A model generated the notes under the pieces. It did no database searches, was not told the origin of the DNA, and worked only from the letters and a program-made list of their open reading frames with translations. Made by a program: the position numbers and the translations under genes. Shown piece by piece: positions 43,831-52,529 of a DNA stretch of 64,000 bases (position 1 is its first letter; every line of letters begins with the position of its first letter). This DNA is from Bacteroidales bacterium UBA6267 (GTDB lineage: Bacteria; Bacteroidota; Bacteroidia; Bacteroidales; UBA1556): NCBI GenBank assembly GCA_002440745.1, contig DJVB01000024.1, positions 1-64,000 on the forward strand, given 5' to 3'.

Positions 43831-44106
43831 ATATGGTAATACATATTAATAAATCAACGAATAGGAATCGAATGCAAAAATCATAAATAAATTATTAAAT
43901 TATTAACCAAAGATTTAATTAGTTTTAATCGTCTTAAAAAGGTATCTGAAAATCTGAAGTTCTTAATAAGTTTTTGTCCGGTTTATTCAATTGTAGATTA
44001 GGTGTTTTTTTTTGTGTTTTACTATTATTGGTTAAAAAGCTTAGTGATTTATTTATTGTGTGTGTACTGAACAATCAGATTTTCTTGATTTTTCGTTATC
44101 AGTTAT
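43831..44106 (+). other. Gene-free leader preceding an orphan terminator
   Basis: No protein-coding frame of note lies between folP (minus strand, ending its upstream region here) and the terminator at 44107. Because a plus-strand terminator follows and no plus-strand gene precedes it, the stretch may encode a short RNA. A loose -7-like sequence (TAAGTTTTTG) occurs near 43969-43978. The T run near 44010 would be compatible with any of several uses. Confidence 0.3.
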
Positions 44107-44139
44107 AGCCTGAAATAGCCCATGTTTCAGGCTTTTTTT
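44107..44139 (+). terminator. Orphan rho-independent terminator
   Basis: AGCCTGAAA (44107-44115) pairs perfectly with TTTCAGGCT (44125-44133), followed by seven T. It is oriented for plus-strand transcription, yet the nearest upstream gene is on the minus strand. Confidence 0.85.
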
Positions 44140-44140
44140 A

Positions 44141-44148
44141 TATCTTCG
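44141..44148 (+). promoter_or_regulatory. -7-like box (TATCTTCG) for the MORN lipoprotein gene
   Basis: A one-base variant of TAnnTTTG directly after the orphan terminator and 28 bases before the ATG at 44177. Confidence 0.4.
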
Positions 44149-44176
44149 CAAAACTGTTTCTATAAATTCATCTTTT

Positions 44177-44767
44177 ATGCGAATATCTTCATTATTAATA
44201 AGTTGTCTTATAATTTTAATTTCAATATCCTGTATTCGAACTGAAAAATCGAAATATCCAAAAGGTCATTTAAAACATATATTAAAATACAAAGGAGGCA
44301 AATTGCATGGAGAGCAAATCTGGTATTACGAAACCGGAAAAGTTCAATCTATTTACAATTACTCTAATGGAGTTTTGGAAGGTCCGGCTGTTACATTTGG
44401 ATTAAATGGCAAAAAATCTAAAGAAATGAACTATAAATTTGGAAAATTGGATGGATTAGTAACAGAATATACAAATTCAGGTGTAGTCTTATCTAAAACT
44501 AACTATTCAAAAGGGATGAAAAATGGAGATTTTACCTATTATTATGCGACCGGCAAACCCAAGGTCAAAGGATTTTTTTTTAATGATTTGTATGATGGCG
44601 AATGGTTGTATTTTGATCAATTAGGAGTTATAATTGGTAAAGGATATTTTGACAAAGGCAATGGAAAAGTCCAAAGTTGGCATCAAAATGGAAGCCCAAA
44701 ACCTGACATAATTTATGAAAATAACGAGCCTGTTGACGACTTCATCTTTGACGAATCATTTGATTAA
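44177..44767 (+). CDS. MORN-repeat (YwqK-like) lipoprotein
   Basis: A 196-residue lipoprotein with lipobox SISC at about residue 19. The mature part is built of MORN-variant repeats of about 22 residues, each with the pattern G-x-x-x-x-Y-x-x-x-G-x-x-x-x-x-x-Y-x-x-G-x-x-x-G, for example HGEQIWYYETGKVQSIYNYSNG and NGDFTYYYATGKPKVKGFFFN. Such proteins are often annotated as YwqK-family antitoxins, but in Bacteroidota they are usually exported and of unknown role. No toxin gene is adjacent, so I do not call a toxin-antitoxin pair. Confidence 0.82.
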   Translation: MRISSLLISCLIILISISCIRTEKSKYPKGHLKHILKYKGGKLHGEQIWYYETGKVQSIYNYSNGVLEGPAVTFGLNGKKSKEMNYKFGKLDGLVTEYTNSGVVLSKTNYSKGMKNGDFTYYYATGKPKVKGFFFNDLYDGEWLYFDQLGVIIGKGYFDKGNGKVQSWHQNGSPKPDIIYENNEPVDDFIFDESFD

Positions 44768-44845
44768 CTGATAATCAATATTTTAAGTAAATATATTTTT
44801 TTTCGTTATAAACGTAAAAAAAACAATTCCTTAACAAATATTTCG

Positions 44846-44853
44846 TATTTTTG
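44846..44853 (+). promoter_or_regulatory. -7 promoter box (TATTTTTG) for the DnaB-like ATPase gene
   Basis: An exact TAnnTTTG match, 30 bases upstream of the ATG at 44883. Confidence 0.55.
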
Positions 44854-44882
44854 GCTTCGATGTAATTTAAATCATATTTAAA

Positions 44883-45776
44883 ATGGCTGAAAACTCTATA
44901 GAACTAACCGAGCAATTAGGAGTGTTTGTAAGTACGCAGAAATTGCTTCAACAAACACTCGATAAAAAATACCTACATTTAATAAACCAACAAAACAAGC
45001 AAAATATTAGAAGCGGCTTTCGAGCGTTAGATGCTGTTATTGAAGGCTTTAAACCCGGCGAATTGACAACCATTGCAGTAAGACCGGGAATTGGAAAAAC
45101 TGCCTTCCTGTTATCATTAATGAATAATATCAGTGTGTTAAGCCCAAGAGTATGTGGAGTGTTTTCTGCCGAACGTTCCGCAAGAAAGCTTTTTCAGCGC
45201 ATGATTGAAAGCTCAACAGGATTACCAATCAGTAAAATCAACTCCGGACGACTTACAGACGTTCAAGTAAACATTGTAAGTCCGGTAGTAAAAACCCTTC
45301 AAGATAGTCACATTTATATTGACGACACAACAAATCCAACTGCGGAGTATATCATTGAAAAAGCCAAAATTATGGCAAAAGGTGGTATCGAAATTATCTT
45401 TATCGACTATCTTGAGTTGATTACAACTGATTTGAAATCAGGCGACAAAAACTGTGATAAAGAACCTTTTTGCATCATAATGAAAACCTTAAGTAATCTT
45501 GCAAAAGAGCTTAATATTCCGATTGTAATTTTCTCACAACTCTCTAAACCAATAGTTTACAACAATAGATTTAAATACACACCCGATTACGTAAATGAAA
45601 TCAGTGATGTATTATTATTTTTAAATCGCCCCGACTTCTATCATATTAATGATATTGATGGTAAAGAAAAAGGCATTGCAGAAATAACTGTAGCTAAGTT
45701 TAAAGAAGCAACCGATTTTCAGGTAGTTAACCTGAGATTCGTAGAAAGTCTCGATAAATACACCGATTGTTTATAA
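44883..45776 (+). CDS. DnaB-like RecA-fold ATPase lacking the DnaB N-terminal domain
   Basis: A 297-residue protein matching only the C-terminal helicase domain of DnaB. After a linker-like N-terminus, IRSGFRALDAVIEGFKPGELTTIA leads into Walker A RPGIGKTA (67-74), then FSAERS with catalytic Glu97 (FSLEMS in DnaB), Walker B FIDYLELI (173-180) and SQLSKPI (218-224). Two canonical parts are degraded: the stretch corresponding to the DnaB DLRESGSIEQDAD loop is shortened to DYVNEISD, and the arginine-finger segment (KQRNGPT in DnaB) reads KFKEATD. It may bind ATP but is unlikely to be the replicative helicase. It lies upstream of the DUF2148 gene, with its own promoter box. Confidence 0.85.
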   Translation: MAENSIELTEQLGVFVSTQKLLQQTLDKKYLHLINQQNKQNIRSGFRALDAVIEGFKPGELTTIAVRPGIGKTAFLLSLMNNISVLSPRVCGVFSAERSARKLFQRMIESSTGLPISKINSGRLTDVQVNIVSPVVKTLQDSHIYIDDTTNPTAEYIIEKAKIMAKGGIEIIFIDYLELITTDLKSGDKNCDKEPFCIIMKTLSNLAKELNIPIVIFSQLSKPIVYNNRFKYTPDYVNEISDVLLFLNRPDFYHINDIDGKEKGIAEITVAKFKEATDFQVVNLRFVESLDKYTDCL

Positions 45777-45839
45777 AATAATTTTCAACACAAATAACAC
45801 CTTGGCAATCAACATTGTCAAGGTTTATTTTTATAAAAT

Positions 45840-46412
45840 ATGGCTATTTTACAAGAGCAAAATACAAAGCAGGAAATACTGAATGACGCTGCAAAGCGCA
45901 TGATGGCAGCCGCCCGAACTGCACCAAAAGCAAAAGGCCGAAATACCCTTGAGATTATCATTGTTGATGGCGATGATTTAAAAAAACTCAGGATGGAAAT
46001 GGTGAGACTCGGAAAAGAAACTCAGACAGAGTTTTTCATCAGGGATGCTAATCACATTCCCGAAATTGCTGCTGCATTGTTAGTTGGAACTACAATCAAG
46101 ACTCTTGGACTCAACGAAATATGTCAGCTTTGTGGATTTAAAAACTGTTCTGAAAAAGAGAAATATCCAAACACTCCTTGTATTTTTAATACCGGCGATT
46201 TACATTTAGCCCTCGGAAGTGCAGCTATGATTTCCGCCTCAAGCGGTATTGATAGCAGGATAATGTTCTCAGTTGGCAAGGCTGCGCTTTCACTTGGATT
46301 ATTTCATAGTGACATAAAAATTGCAATGGGAATTCTAATTTCAATGGAATCGAAAAATCCGTTTTTCGACCGAACGATTCAAACCAATTTATATCCTAAC
46401 ATCAATGAATAA
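45840..46412 (+). CDS. DUF2148 ferredoxin-domain protein
   Basis: A 190-residue cytoplasmic protein of the DUF2148 group. A small helical N-terminus with MMAAARTAPKAKGRNTLEI is followed by a cysteine-rich iron-sulfur site, ICQLCGFKNCSEKEKYPNTPCIF, which provides four cysteines, and a hydrophobic C-terminal domain (LGSAAMISASSGIDSRIMFSVGKAALSLG). The metal cluster is inferred from the cysteine pattern; the biochemical role is unknown, although AARTAPSAKG-like starts recall nitroreductase-type folds. Its stop overlaps the start of the T9SS plug gene by eight bases. Confidence 0.85.
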   Translation: MAILQEQNTKQEILNDAAKRMMAAARTAPKAKGRNTLEIIIVDGDDLKKLRMEMVRLGKETQTEFFIRDANHIPEIAAALLVGTTIKTLGLNEICQLCGFKNCSEKEKYPNTPCIFNTGDLHLALGSAAMISASSGIDSRIMFSVGKAALSLGLFHSDIKIAMGILISMESKNPFFDRTIQTNLYPNINE

Positions 46413-47712
46413 ACAACATTCAATTATAATCTTTCTTTCATTTATTCTCCTTGGTTTTTCGATAAAACTTATAGGGCAGAATGATTATTATGAAGAAAAC
46501 TTTTTACGATATGACGACTTTGAGTATTCGGCAAATATCAAATCCGTTCAATTAATTAAAGGTGATGCGTTTATGTTGCAACCGACAATTTTATTAAACA
46601 GCAATGAGACACTCACACTTTATTTCGACGATTTGAATGCCGGTACGGGAAATTATTTCTACAAACTCATTTTATGCAATCACGACTGGACGCCTTCGAC
46701 TTTGATGCCGATGGAATATATCGAAGGACTACAAGAAATCATGTTTAACAATGTGCAACTTTCCTATAACACAACAAAGTCCTATTCGCATTATCGCGTG
46801 TCAATTCCCGATAAAGACATGAAAATCACACGTTCTGGTAACTATCTTTTAGTGGTTTATCCTGAGGGTAAACCCGAAAAGCCTATTCTCACGAGGCGCT
46901 TTTACGTTTATGAAGAAAGTGTAGCAATAAATGCGTCAGTGGTTGTGCCGCGAGCCACCCAAAAAAAACTAAACAGTCACGAAATATTCCTCAGCATCGA
47001 TAAGGGAGAATATTATATGCCTCAGATTTACAATAACTTAATTGTCAAAATTCAACAAAACAATCGCAAAGATAATATTCAGGTTTTGGATAAACCAAAA
47101 CGAATCAATGGAAATATCATTGTTTATTCAGACGTAAACGATTTATATTTTGAAGCCGGAAACGAATTTCGCAAAATGGACATTAGGAGTTTTGTAATTC
47201 CGGCCGGCAGCACAACCAAAATTGAGTACGACACCAACGGTTACCATATCTCTTTAGAAACAGACATTATACGAACTACATCAAATTATATTAATTATCA
47301 AGACATTAACGGTCGATTTAAGATTTTGAATTGGGATAATACGCAAAGAGACGAGAATATTGAAGCAGATTATGCTTATGTTCATGTTAGATTGGCACAA
47401 CCAAAATACCAATTTGAAGGAAGTTATTATATTGTGGGCGATTTCAGCAATTGGAGGTTAGATAAGAACTTTCAGTTAGATTTTAATAGTCAAAAAATGG
47501 TTTACGAAAAGTCGATATTTCTGAAGCAAGCCTACTACGATTACCAATATGTGTATCTTCCATTTAATGAAAAAACTGCAACTACATTACCTGTGGAAGG
47601 AAGTTTTAGTGAAACCGAAAACGATTATAGCATCTTTGTTTATTACCGCGACCCTGGAGAGCTTAATGACAAACTTATAGCATATCGAACTATTAACTCA
47701 AGGCATGAATAA
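46405..47712 (+). CDS. Type IX secretion system plug protein (DUF5103)
   Basis: A 435-residue exported protein with a signal peptide ending near LIGQN. DUF5103 features are present: the DYFYEENFLRYDDF-like start of the mature part, TLYFDDLNAGTGNYFYKLILCNHDWTPS near residues 70-98, MPMEYIEGLQE, and the C-terminal YYIVGDFSNWR region. Members of this family plug the periplasmic side or lateral gate of the SprA translocon pore when no cargo is moving. This, with the T9SS cargo at 33 kb, shows that the organism has a type IX system. It is translationally coupled to the DUF2148 gene. Confidence 0.9.
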   Translation: MNKQHSIIIFLSFILLGFSIKLIGQNDYYEENFLRYDDFEYSANIKSVQLIKGDAFMLQPTILLNSNETLTLYFDDLNAGTGNYFYKLILCNHDWTPSTLMPMEYIEGLQEIMFNNVQLSYNTTKSYSHYRVSIPDKDMKITRSGNYLLVVYPEGKPEKPILTRRFYVYEESVAINASVVVPRATQKKLNSHEIFLSIDKGEYYMPQIYNNLIVKIQQNNRKDNIQVLDKPKRINGNIIVYSDVNDLYFEAGNEFRKMDIRSFVIPAGSTTKIEYDTNGYHISLETDIIRTTSNYINYQDINGRFKILNWDNTQRDENIEADYAYVHVRLAQPKYQFEGSYYIVGDFSNWRLDKNFQLDFNSQKMVYEKSIFLKQAYYDYQYVYLPFNEKTATTLPVEGSFSETENDYSIFVYYRDPGELNDKLIAYRTINSRHE

Positions 47713-47751
47713 ACCTTGAAAATATCATGTAAGCGATGTTTTTGGTTCATT

Positions 47752-47759
47752 TATCTTTG
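47752..47759 (+). promoter_or_regulatory. -7 promoter box (TATCTTTG) for the DUF4421 gene
   Basis: An exact TAnnTTTG match. It lies inside the frame that could be extended back to 47716, which argues for the downstream TTG start at 47785. Confidence 0.5.
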
Positions 47760-47784
47760 TAGCAAACATTTAATTATTCTTTTT

Positions 47785-48825
47785 TTGATATTTAGAAGGC
47801 TCATATTAGTAACTTTTATATTATTTTCTGTTTCAGCGCATGATTTATTGGCTCAAACAAATATTGATTCACTGAAACAATCGAAAATTTACAAATCTGT
47901 TTTTCAAAAGAAAACGACTGACAGTTTGTATATTGGAACCTATTCCCGTACAATTTCTGTTGGTCCGATATATAAATACAAAACCTATCAGTTTATAATC
48001 ACCGATCAATGGGGCATTGGAAATCCGGTAGAATTTCAACCAAACGTGAATGACAGATTGGGGTTAAGAGTTCAATATCAAGGATTTATCATTAATTTGC
48101 ATTTCCCGTTACCTTCCAATAATCATATTTTTGGTAAGACAAAATCGACATATTTAGGTTTGAGCTTTAAGCTTCCCTTTAAAAATTGGCAGCATGATTT
48201 TTTCTATCAAAACCATCGTGGCTTTTACGTAGCAAATGCTGATGATATCATTCCAAGTTATGTTTTAGGAAGACCTTTTCCAAAAAGAGGCGACTTACGA
48301 ACGATGGAGCTTGGATGGACAAGCAAGATGGTTTTCTCCAATCAATTCAGCATGAAAGCAGCTATAAATCAGAGTGAAAAGCAACTTCGGTCGAAAGGAA
48401 GCTTTGTGTTAGGAAGCACCGTATTATTTCATGGATTTTCAGCAGATTCAGCAATAATTCCTAAAGAGCAAATTCAATTTTATAAGGATATCAATGGATT
48501 GGTCAAAGGAAGGTTTTTTACTTTTAGTTTTGGTCCAGGATACGCATACACTTATGTTTTTCAGGATTTTTTCATAACCGGAATGCTTTTAGTAAATGGA
48601 GGTATTCAGTTTCAAGGTTATAGAAATGATGGCGTTTTAGGCAAATACCGTTTTGGTTTTAAGCTAAACAGTTCCATAAATTACCGGATAGCCGGAGGTT
48701 TTAACTTAGAAAAATTTTATGGCAGCATAGTGTATGATTTTCAAAATCAACACATTAAAATTAAAGACTCCAAAATAACTACACGACTTGAGGGAGTTAA
48801 CTTAAATTGTGGTTTAAGGTTCTAG
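47785..48825 (+). CDS. DUF4421 outer-membrane protein
   Basis: About 346 residues. I use TTG at 47785, which gives a compact signal peptide (MIFRRLILVTFILFSVSA...LLAQ). The TTG at 47716 would add 23 residues in front of it and would lie upstream of the promoter box. The mature part is rich in alternating aromatic strands and ends GVNLNCGLRF, as expected for a beta-barrel of the DUF4421 family. It is a paralogue of the protein at 61907-62896: both have a KSKGSF/KSAGSF-type strand, an ADSAIIPKE / SDSSMFPKN segment and a FGPGYAYTY / FGYAYNLIL strand. Function unknown. Confidence 0.8.
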   Translation: MIFRRLILVTFILFSVSAHDLLAQTNIDSLKQSKIYKSVFQKKTTDSLYIGTYSRTISVGPIYKYKTYQFIITDQWGIGNPVEFQPNVNDRLGLRVQYQGFIINLHFPLPSNNHIFGKTKSTYLGLSFKLPFKNWQHDFFYQNHRGFYVANADDIIPSYVLGRPFPKRGDLRTMELGWTSKMVFSNQFSMKAAINQSEKQLRSKGSFVLGSTVLFHGFSADSAIIPKEQIQFYKDINGLVKGRFFTFSFGPGYAYTYVFQDFFITGMLLVNGGIQFQGYRNDGVLGKYRFGFKLNSSINYRIAGGFNLEKFYGSIVYDFQNQHIKIKDSKITTRLEGVNLNCGLRF

Positions 48826-48831
48826 TTCACT

Positions 48832-49545
48832 CTACTTCTTGGCATGAAGCCCACATTCTTTGGTCTCCGGATTTTCCCACCACCATCTTCCTGCACGCAA
48901 ATCCTCCCCTTTTTCGATTGCTCTCGTACACGGTTGACATCCAATGCTTGGGAAACCTTTATCATGCAATGGGTTATACGGAATCTTGTGTAGATGAATA
49001 AAATCCCAAACCTCCTTTTCAGACCAATTAATCAGCGGATTTACTTTGAGCATGGAAGAGTTTTCGTCCCATTCAACAATTTGCATATCAGTCCGAGTAA
49101 CCGACTGCGACCTTCTCAAACCTGTAAACCAACCAATTTTCCCCGATAAAGCTCGTTTTAGTGGATTGAGTTTCCTGATCTGACAACAATGTTTTCGCAA
49201 ATCAATAGATTTATAAAACAAGTTAATGCCATTCTCTGAAACCATCGTTTCAACTTCATTATAATCCGGAAACATCGTTTTTATTCTAATTCGATATTTT
49301 GCATTAGTTCGATCAATCAGATCGTAAGTTTCAGGAAAAAGACGACCGGTATCCAAAGTAAAAATATCAAAGGGCAAGCCTGATTGAGTTATTATATGCG
49401 TTATCACCTGATCTTCAGCGCCTAAACTGGTGCCAAAGCAAAAGTTATCGCCATATTCCTTTAAAAAATGCCGGATGATTTCCTCTGCTGAACTATCCTT
49501 TAGTAAAAAATTCAGAGAATCAATAAGTTGCTTATCGTTTTTCAT
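48832..49545 (-). CDS. cysH: Adenylyl-sulfate reductase (CysH, iron-sulfur type)
   Basis: A 237-residue cytoplasmic enzyme reducing activated sulfate to sulfite in assimilatory sulfur metabolism. The PP-loop-related SLGAEDQV near residues 40-47 and LDTGRLFPET near 64-73 are conserved. The paired cysteines Cys120-Cys121 and Cys203/Cys206 form the [4Fe-4S] site of APS-type reductases. The catalytic Cys231 lies in ECGLH near the C-terminus. No other sulfate-assimilation genes are adjacent. Its start overlaps the end of the upstream S41 protease gene by 14 bases. Confidence 0.95.
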   Translation of the reverse strand: MKNDKQLIDSLNFLLKDSSAEEIIRHFLKEYGDNFCFGTSLGAEDQVITHIITQSGLPFDIFTLDTGRLFPETYDLIDRTNAKYRIRIKTMFPDYNEVETMVSENGINLFYKSIDLRKHCCQIRKLNPLKRALSGKIGWFTGLRRSQSVTRTDMQIVEWDENSSMLKVNPLINWSEKEVWDFIHLHKIPYNPLHDKGFPSIGCQPCTRAIEKGEDLRAGRWWWENPETKECGLHAKK

Positions 49546-51652
49546 TAGCTTTAATCATGTCGTTAACAATGTGAACAGTTTCGCGAAGATAGATATCTTT
49601 TTTCAGCCCGCGATGCCACTTTTTCGCACTTTCCAACTTAACGGTATCTGTATTTATAAACTGCATATCCGATTCGAGAGGAATAACTTTAACGGCCAAA
49701 GTATCCGACATTATTTTATCATATTTTTTATTGGCTTCAATAATCTCTTGATCATAAGCTCTAAATTTCTCAAAATTGAGACTAACCACAGTTTGATCAC
49801 GTATCTCTTTGATTTTCTTTGCTTTTTCATCAATTAGAGCAAATTCAGGATCGGCATTAATACGTTTCTGAGAAGCAGCTTCAATTTCCTTTAGCACTGT
49901 CGGATTAGAGTATAATTCAAACTCTTGTGGGCTAATCTTATCCCATTCGAGATGATGCTCAAGCTCCCTTTCGCCATAGTCGAGATACTTCATATTATCC
50001 GGAAGCACAACATCACTTTTCACCCCTTTTAGTTGCGTTGAACCACCATTAATTCTATAAAACTTTTGAAAAGTAAGCTTTAAAGCTCCAAAAGGCTTAT
50101 TGTTTTCATGAGCCGAATTGACTACTTGATCTAAGTCCAAAAACCGCTGCACCGTTCCTTTTCCGAAGGTAAATTCACTGCCAACAATTACTGCGCGTTG
50201 ATAATCTTGCAAAGCGGCAGCAAAAATTTCTGAAGCAGAAGCGGAACCACCATTTACCATAACTGCCAATGGACCATCATAATACATACCCGGATCGGTG
50301 TCTGTTAAAACAGATTTCCTACCACCTTTTTCTTGAATCTGCACGATTGGCCCTTCTTTAATGAAATAACCGGCCATTTTAACAACGTCAGGCAAAGAAC
50401 CGCCACCGTTATTGCGCAAATCAATTACTAACCCATCAATTCCTTCATTTTTTAATTTCAAAACCTCTTTAAGCACATCGTCGGAGCAGCGTCTTCCTCC
50501 GCCCTTCTCATTGAAATTGACATAAAATTGCGGCAAATATATGTATCCAACTCGCTTATTTTCATCAGTTTGAACAATAACCGATTTAGCATAAGTTTCT
50601 TCAATTATCACAACATCTCTCACCAAGGAAATGGTTTGCATTGTACCTTCAACATTTTTTACCAATAATCTTACAGTTGTTCCTTTTTTGCCCCGAATAA
50701 GTTTAACAGCCTTGTCGAGACGCATTCCAACAATGTCAACAAATTCCTCATCAGCCTGCGCTACTTTTAGAATCAAATCATTTTCCTTCAGCTTGCCATC
50801 CTTCCATGACGGACTACCCGGAACAATATTGACCACCTTTATATAACCATCCTTTTCTTGCAATGTGGCACCAATGCCTTCCAATTGACCTGAAATGGAA
50901 ATGTCAAAATCCTCTTTATCTTTTGGAGGGTAATAACCGGTATGAGGATCGTAATAGGTTGCAATTGAGTTAAGAAAATTCGTCAATCTGTCGAAATGCT
51001 CCACCTGCGATAATCTCCTAAACCAATCATCATTTCGCTTGAGCACCTTCTCGCGCGCGTCCTTTTCCAGTTCAGCAAAAGATTTAATCAAAACGGAAGT
51101 ATCCTTCTTTTTTTCCGCATCTTCCTGTATCTTTATCTTTGAACTTATCTCCAATAAAACCTGATATTTCAATGCCAATCGCCATGATTCTTTCAATTCC
51201 TTCTTCGACTTTGCAAATTCATTTTTCTCATCATCAAGCTGAATTTCTTCATCAATTTCGAAATTGAAGGGCTTGGACAAAATATCTTTATAATATTCCT
51301 CAGCTTCTTTTGTGCGTTTTTCGATTAATGTAGCACTCAACTCAAAAAACTCCGCATTATTTGTTTTTAACTGATCATCAATCAGATTTCGATACTTGCT
51401 CAGTTTATCAACATCTTCTTGAAGAAGAAATTTTTTGGTATAATCTAAACGTTCTAAATAGATATCAAAAACCTCATTGGAAAATTTGTCATCCATTTCA
51501 ACGACATCATAATGAGCATATTTTAAGGCATTTACCACCAAATCCGTTACAATAGTTTCCTTTTCTTTATTAACGGTTTCTTGATATTGATAAGCTCCAA
51601 AAAGCCCAAGAGCCAAAACAGCTAAGGCGAAAAACACAAGTTTTCTTTTCAT
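49532..51652 (-). CDS. Tail-specific (C-terminal processing) S41 protease, Tsp/Prc type
   Basis: A 706-residue periplasmic serine protease, started at the ATG at 51652 (MKRKLVFFALAVLALGLFGAYQ, a membrane anchor or signal). A TTG eight codons earlier is less likely. The PDZ domain is near residues 235-320 (EGIGATLQEKDGYIKVVNIVPGSP). The Ser/Lys dyad lies in NGGSASASEIFAAALQDY and FGKGTVQR near 470-510, and long helical regions before and after match the Prc family. It trims or degrades periplasmic proteins from their C-terminus. A second, shorter S41 protease lies at 53.3 kb. Confidence 0.93.
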   Translation of the reverse strand: MKRKLVFFALAVLALGLFGAYQYQETVNKEKETIVTDLVVNALKYAHYDVVEMDDKFSNEVFDIYLERLDYTKKFLLQEDVDKLSKYRNLIDDQLKTNNAEFFELSATLIEKRTKEAEEYYKDILSKPFNFEIDEEIQLDDEKNEFAKSKKELKESWRLALKYQVLLEISSKIKIQEDAEKKKDTSVLIKSFAELEKDAREKVLKRNDDWFRRLSQVEHFDRLTNFLNSIATYYDPHTGYYPPKDKEDFDISISGQLEGIGATLQEKDGYIKVVNIVPGSPSWKDGKLKENDLILKVAQADEEFVDIVGMRLDKAVKLIRGKKGTTVRLLVKNVEGTMQTISLVRDVVIIEETYAKSVIVQTDENKRVGYIYLPQFYVNFNEKGGGRRCSDDVLKEVLKLKNEGIDGLVIDLRNNGGGSLPDVVKMAGYFIKEGPIVQIQEKGGRKSVLTDTDPGMYYDGPLAVMVNGGSASASEIFAAALQDYQRAVIVGSEFTFGKGTVQRFLDLDQVVNSAHENNKPFGALKLTFQKFYRINGGSTQLKGVKSDVVLPDNMKYLDYGERELEHHLEWDKISPQEFELYSNPTVLKEIEAASQKRINADPEFALIDEKAKKIKEIRDQTVVSLNFEKFRAYDQEIIEANKKYDKIMSDTLAVKVIPLESDMQFINTDTVKLESAKKWHRGLKKDIYLRETVHIVNDMIKANEKR

Positions 51653-51851
51653 CCACAATAGTTTTAGGAATTTCAAATTTCATTATTTAAACAACTCACA
51701 AAACTAAATTATTTACTAATAACTGAACAAATTTACCGCGTTAAAATATGTTTAGTTCTAAATACAAAATTGTATATTATTATAATTCAGCATTTTACAA
51801 TTAGGTAAAATTCAACATTTATTAATTAATTTCGCAATCTAAACTAAATAG

Positions 51852-52529
51852 ATGGAACGATTTATCGACATACATTCCCATTCCATTCGCCAAGATTACT
51901 TTGCGATTGTGAATCTATTTGCCCATAATATTCCCAACCCTACGGAAATCAATTATCCTGTATCCGTTGGAATTCATCCTTGGAATATAAAGGAATTGGA
52001 TTTAAACGCAGCTCTTCAAAATCAGAGATTTTTGATTGAGAATTCTAAAAATGTAGTTGCGATTGGTGAATGCGGGCTCGATAGAAATATTCCATTAAGC
52101 ATCGAAAAGCAAATAGAAGTATTTACTAATCAAGTAGATATAGCCAATGAATTTGAGTTACCTGTGATAATACATTGTGTGAGAAGCTATGCCGATTTTT
52201 TTCAAATAATGAAAACAGGTATAAATAATACTCCGTGGATTTTTCATGGATTTCGAGGTAATTATCAGATAGCTAAGCGAATAGTAGATTTTGGAGCTTA
52301 TATTTCTATTGGTTCAGCTATTTTAAATGCCGACCAAAAAATGAATGAAGTGATAAAGAAAATCCCATTGCAACGCTTCTTTTTAGAAACCGACGAATCG
52401 AAACAGTCCATTGAGGACATGTATCAAGTCTTTGCTAAAATTCGCAATATTTCAGTTAATGAATTAACTCATCAGATTTACCAAAATTTTTACTATAATT
52501 TCAACTATGTCATTAGAAAATTGGACTGA
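51852..52529 (+). CDS. TatD-family metal-dependent hydrolase
   Basis: A 225-residue TIM-barrel hydrolase with metal ligands His8 and His10 in FIDIHSHS, Glu in GECGLDRN near residues 72-79, His in VIIHCVRSYADF near 105-116, and HGFRGNYQIAKRIVDFGAYISIGSA near 139-163. Family members are 3-prime-5-prime exonucleases or D-aminoacyl-tRNA deacylase-like enzymes. It is slightly short for the family (usually about 255 residues), mainly by compact loops. Its last 23 bases overlap the tcdA start, so the two are coupled. Confidence 0.9.
   Translation: MERFIDIHSHSIRQDYFAIVNLFAHNIPNPTEINYPVSVGIHPWNIKELDLNAALQNQRFLIENSKNVVAIGECGLDRNIPLSIEKQIEVFTNQVDIANEFELPVIIHCVRSYADFFQIMKTGINNTPWIFHGFRGNYQIAKRIVDFGAYISIGSAILNADQKMNEVIKKIPLQRFFLETDESKQSIEDMYQVFAKIRNISVNELTHQIYQNFYYNFNYVIRKLD

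Noticed and set aside
44177..44767. Toxin-antitoxin module based on the YwqK-like MORN protein
   Set aside because: The protein is a lipoprotein with MORN repeats and no toxin gene is next to it.
44883..45776. Replicative helicase DnaB
   Set aside because: The N-terminal domain is missing and the arginine-finger and loop motifs are degraded; it is better described as a DnaB-like ATPase.
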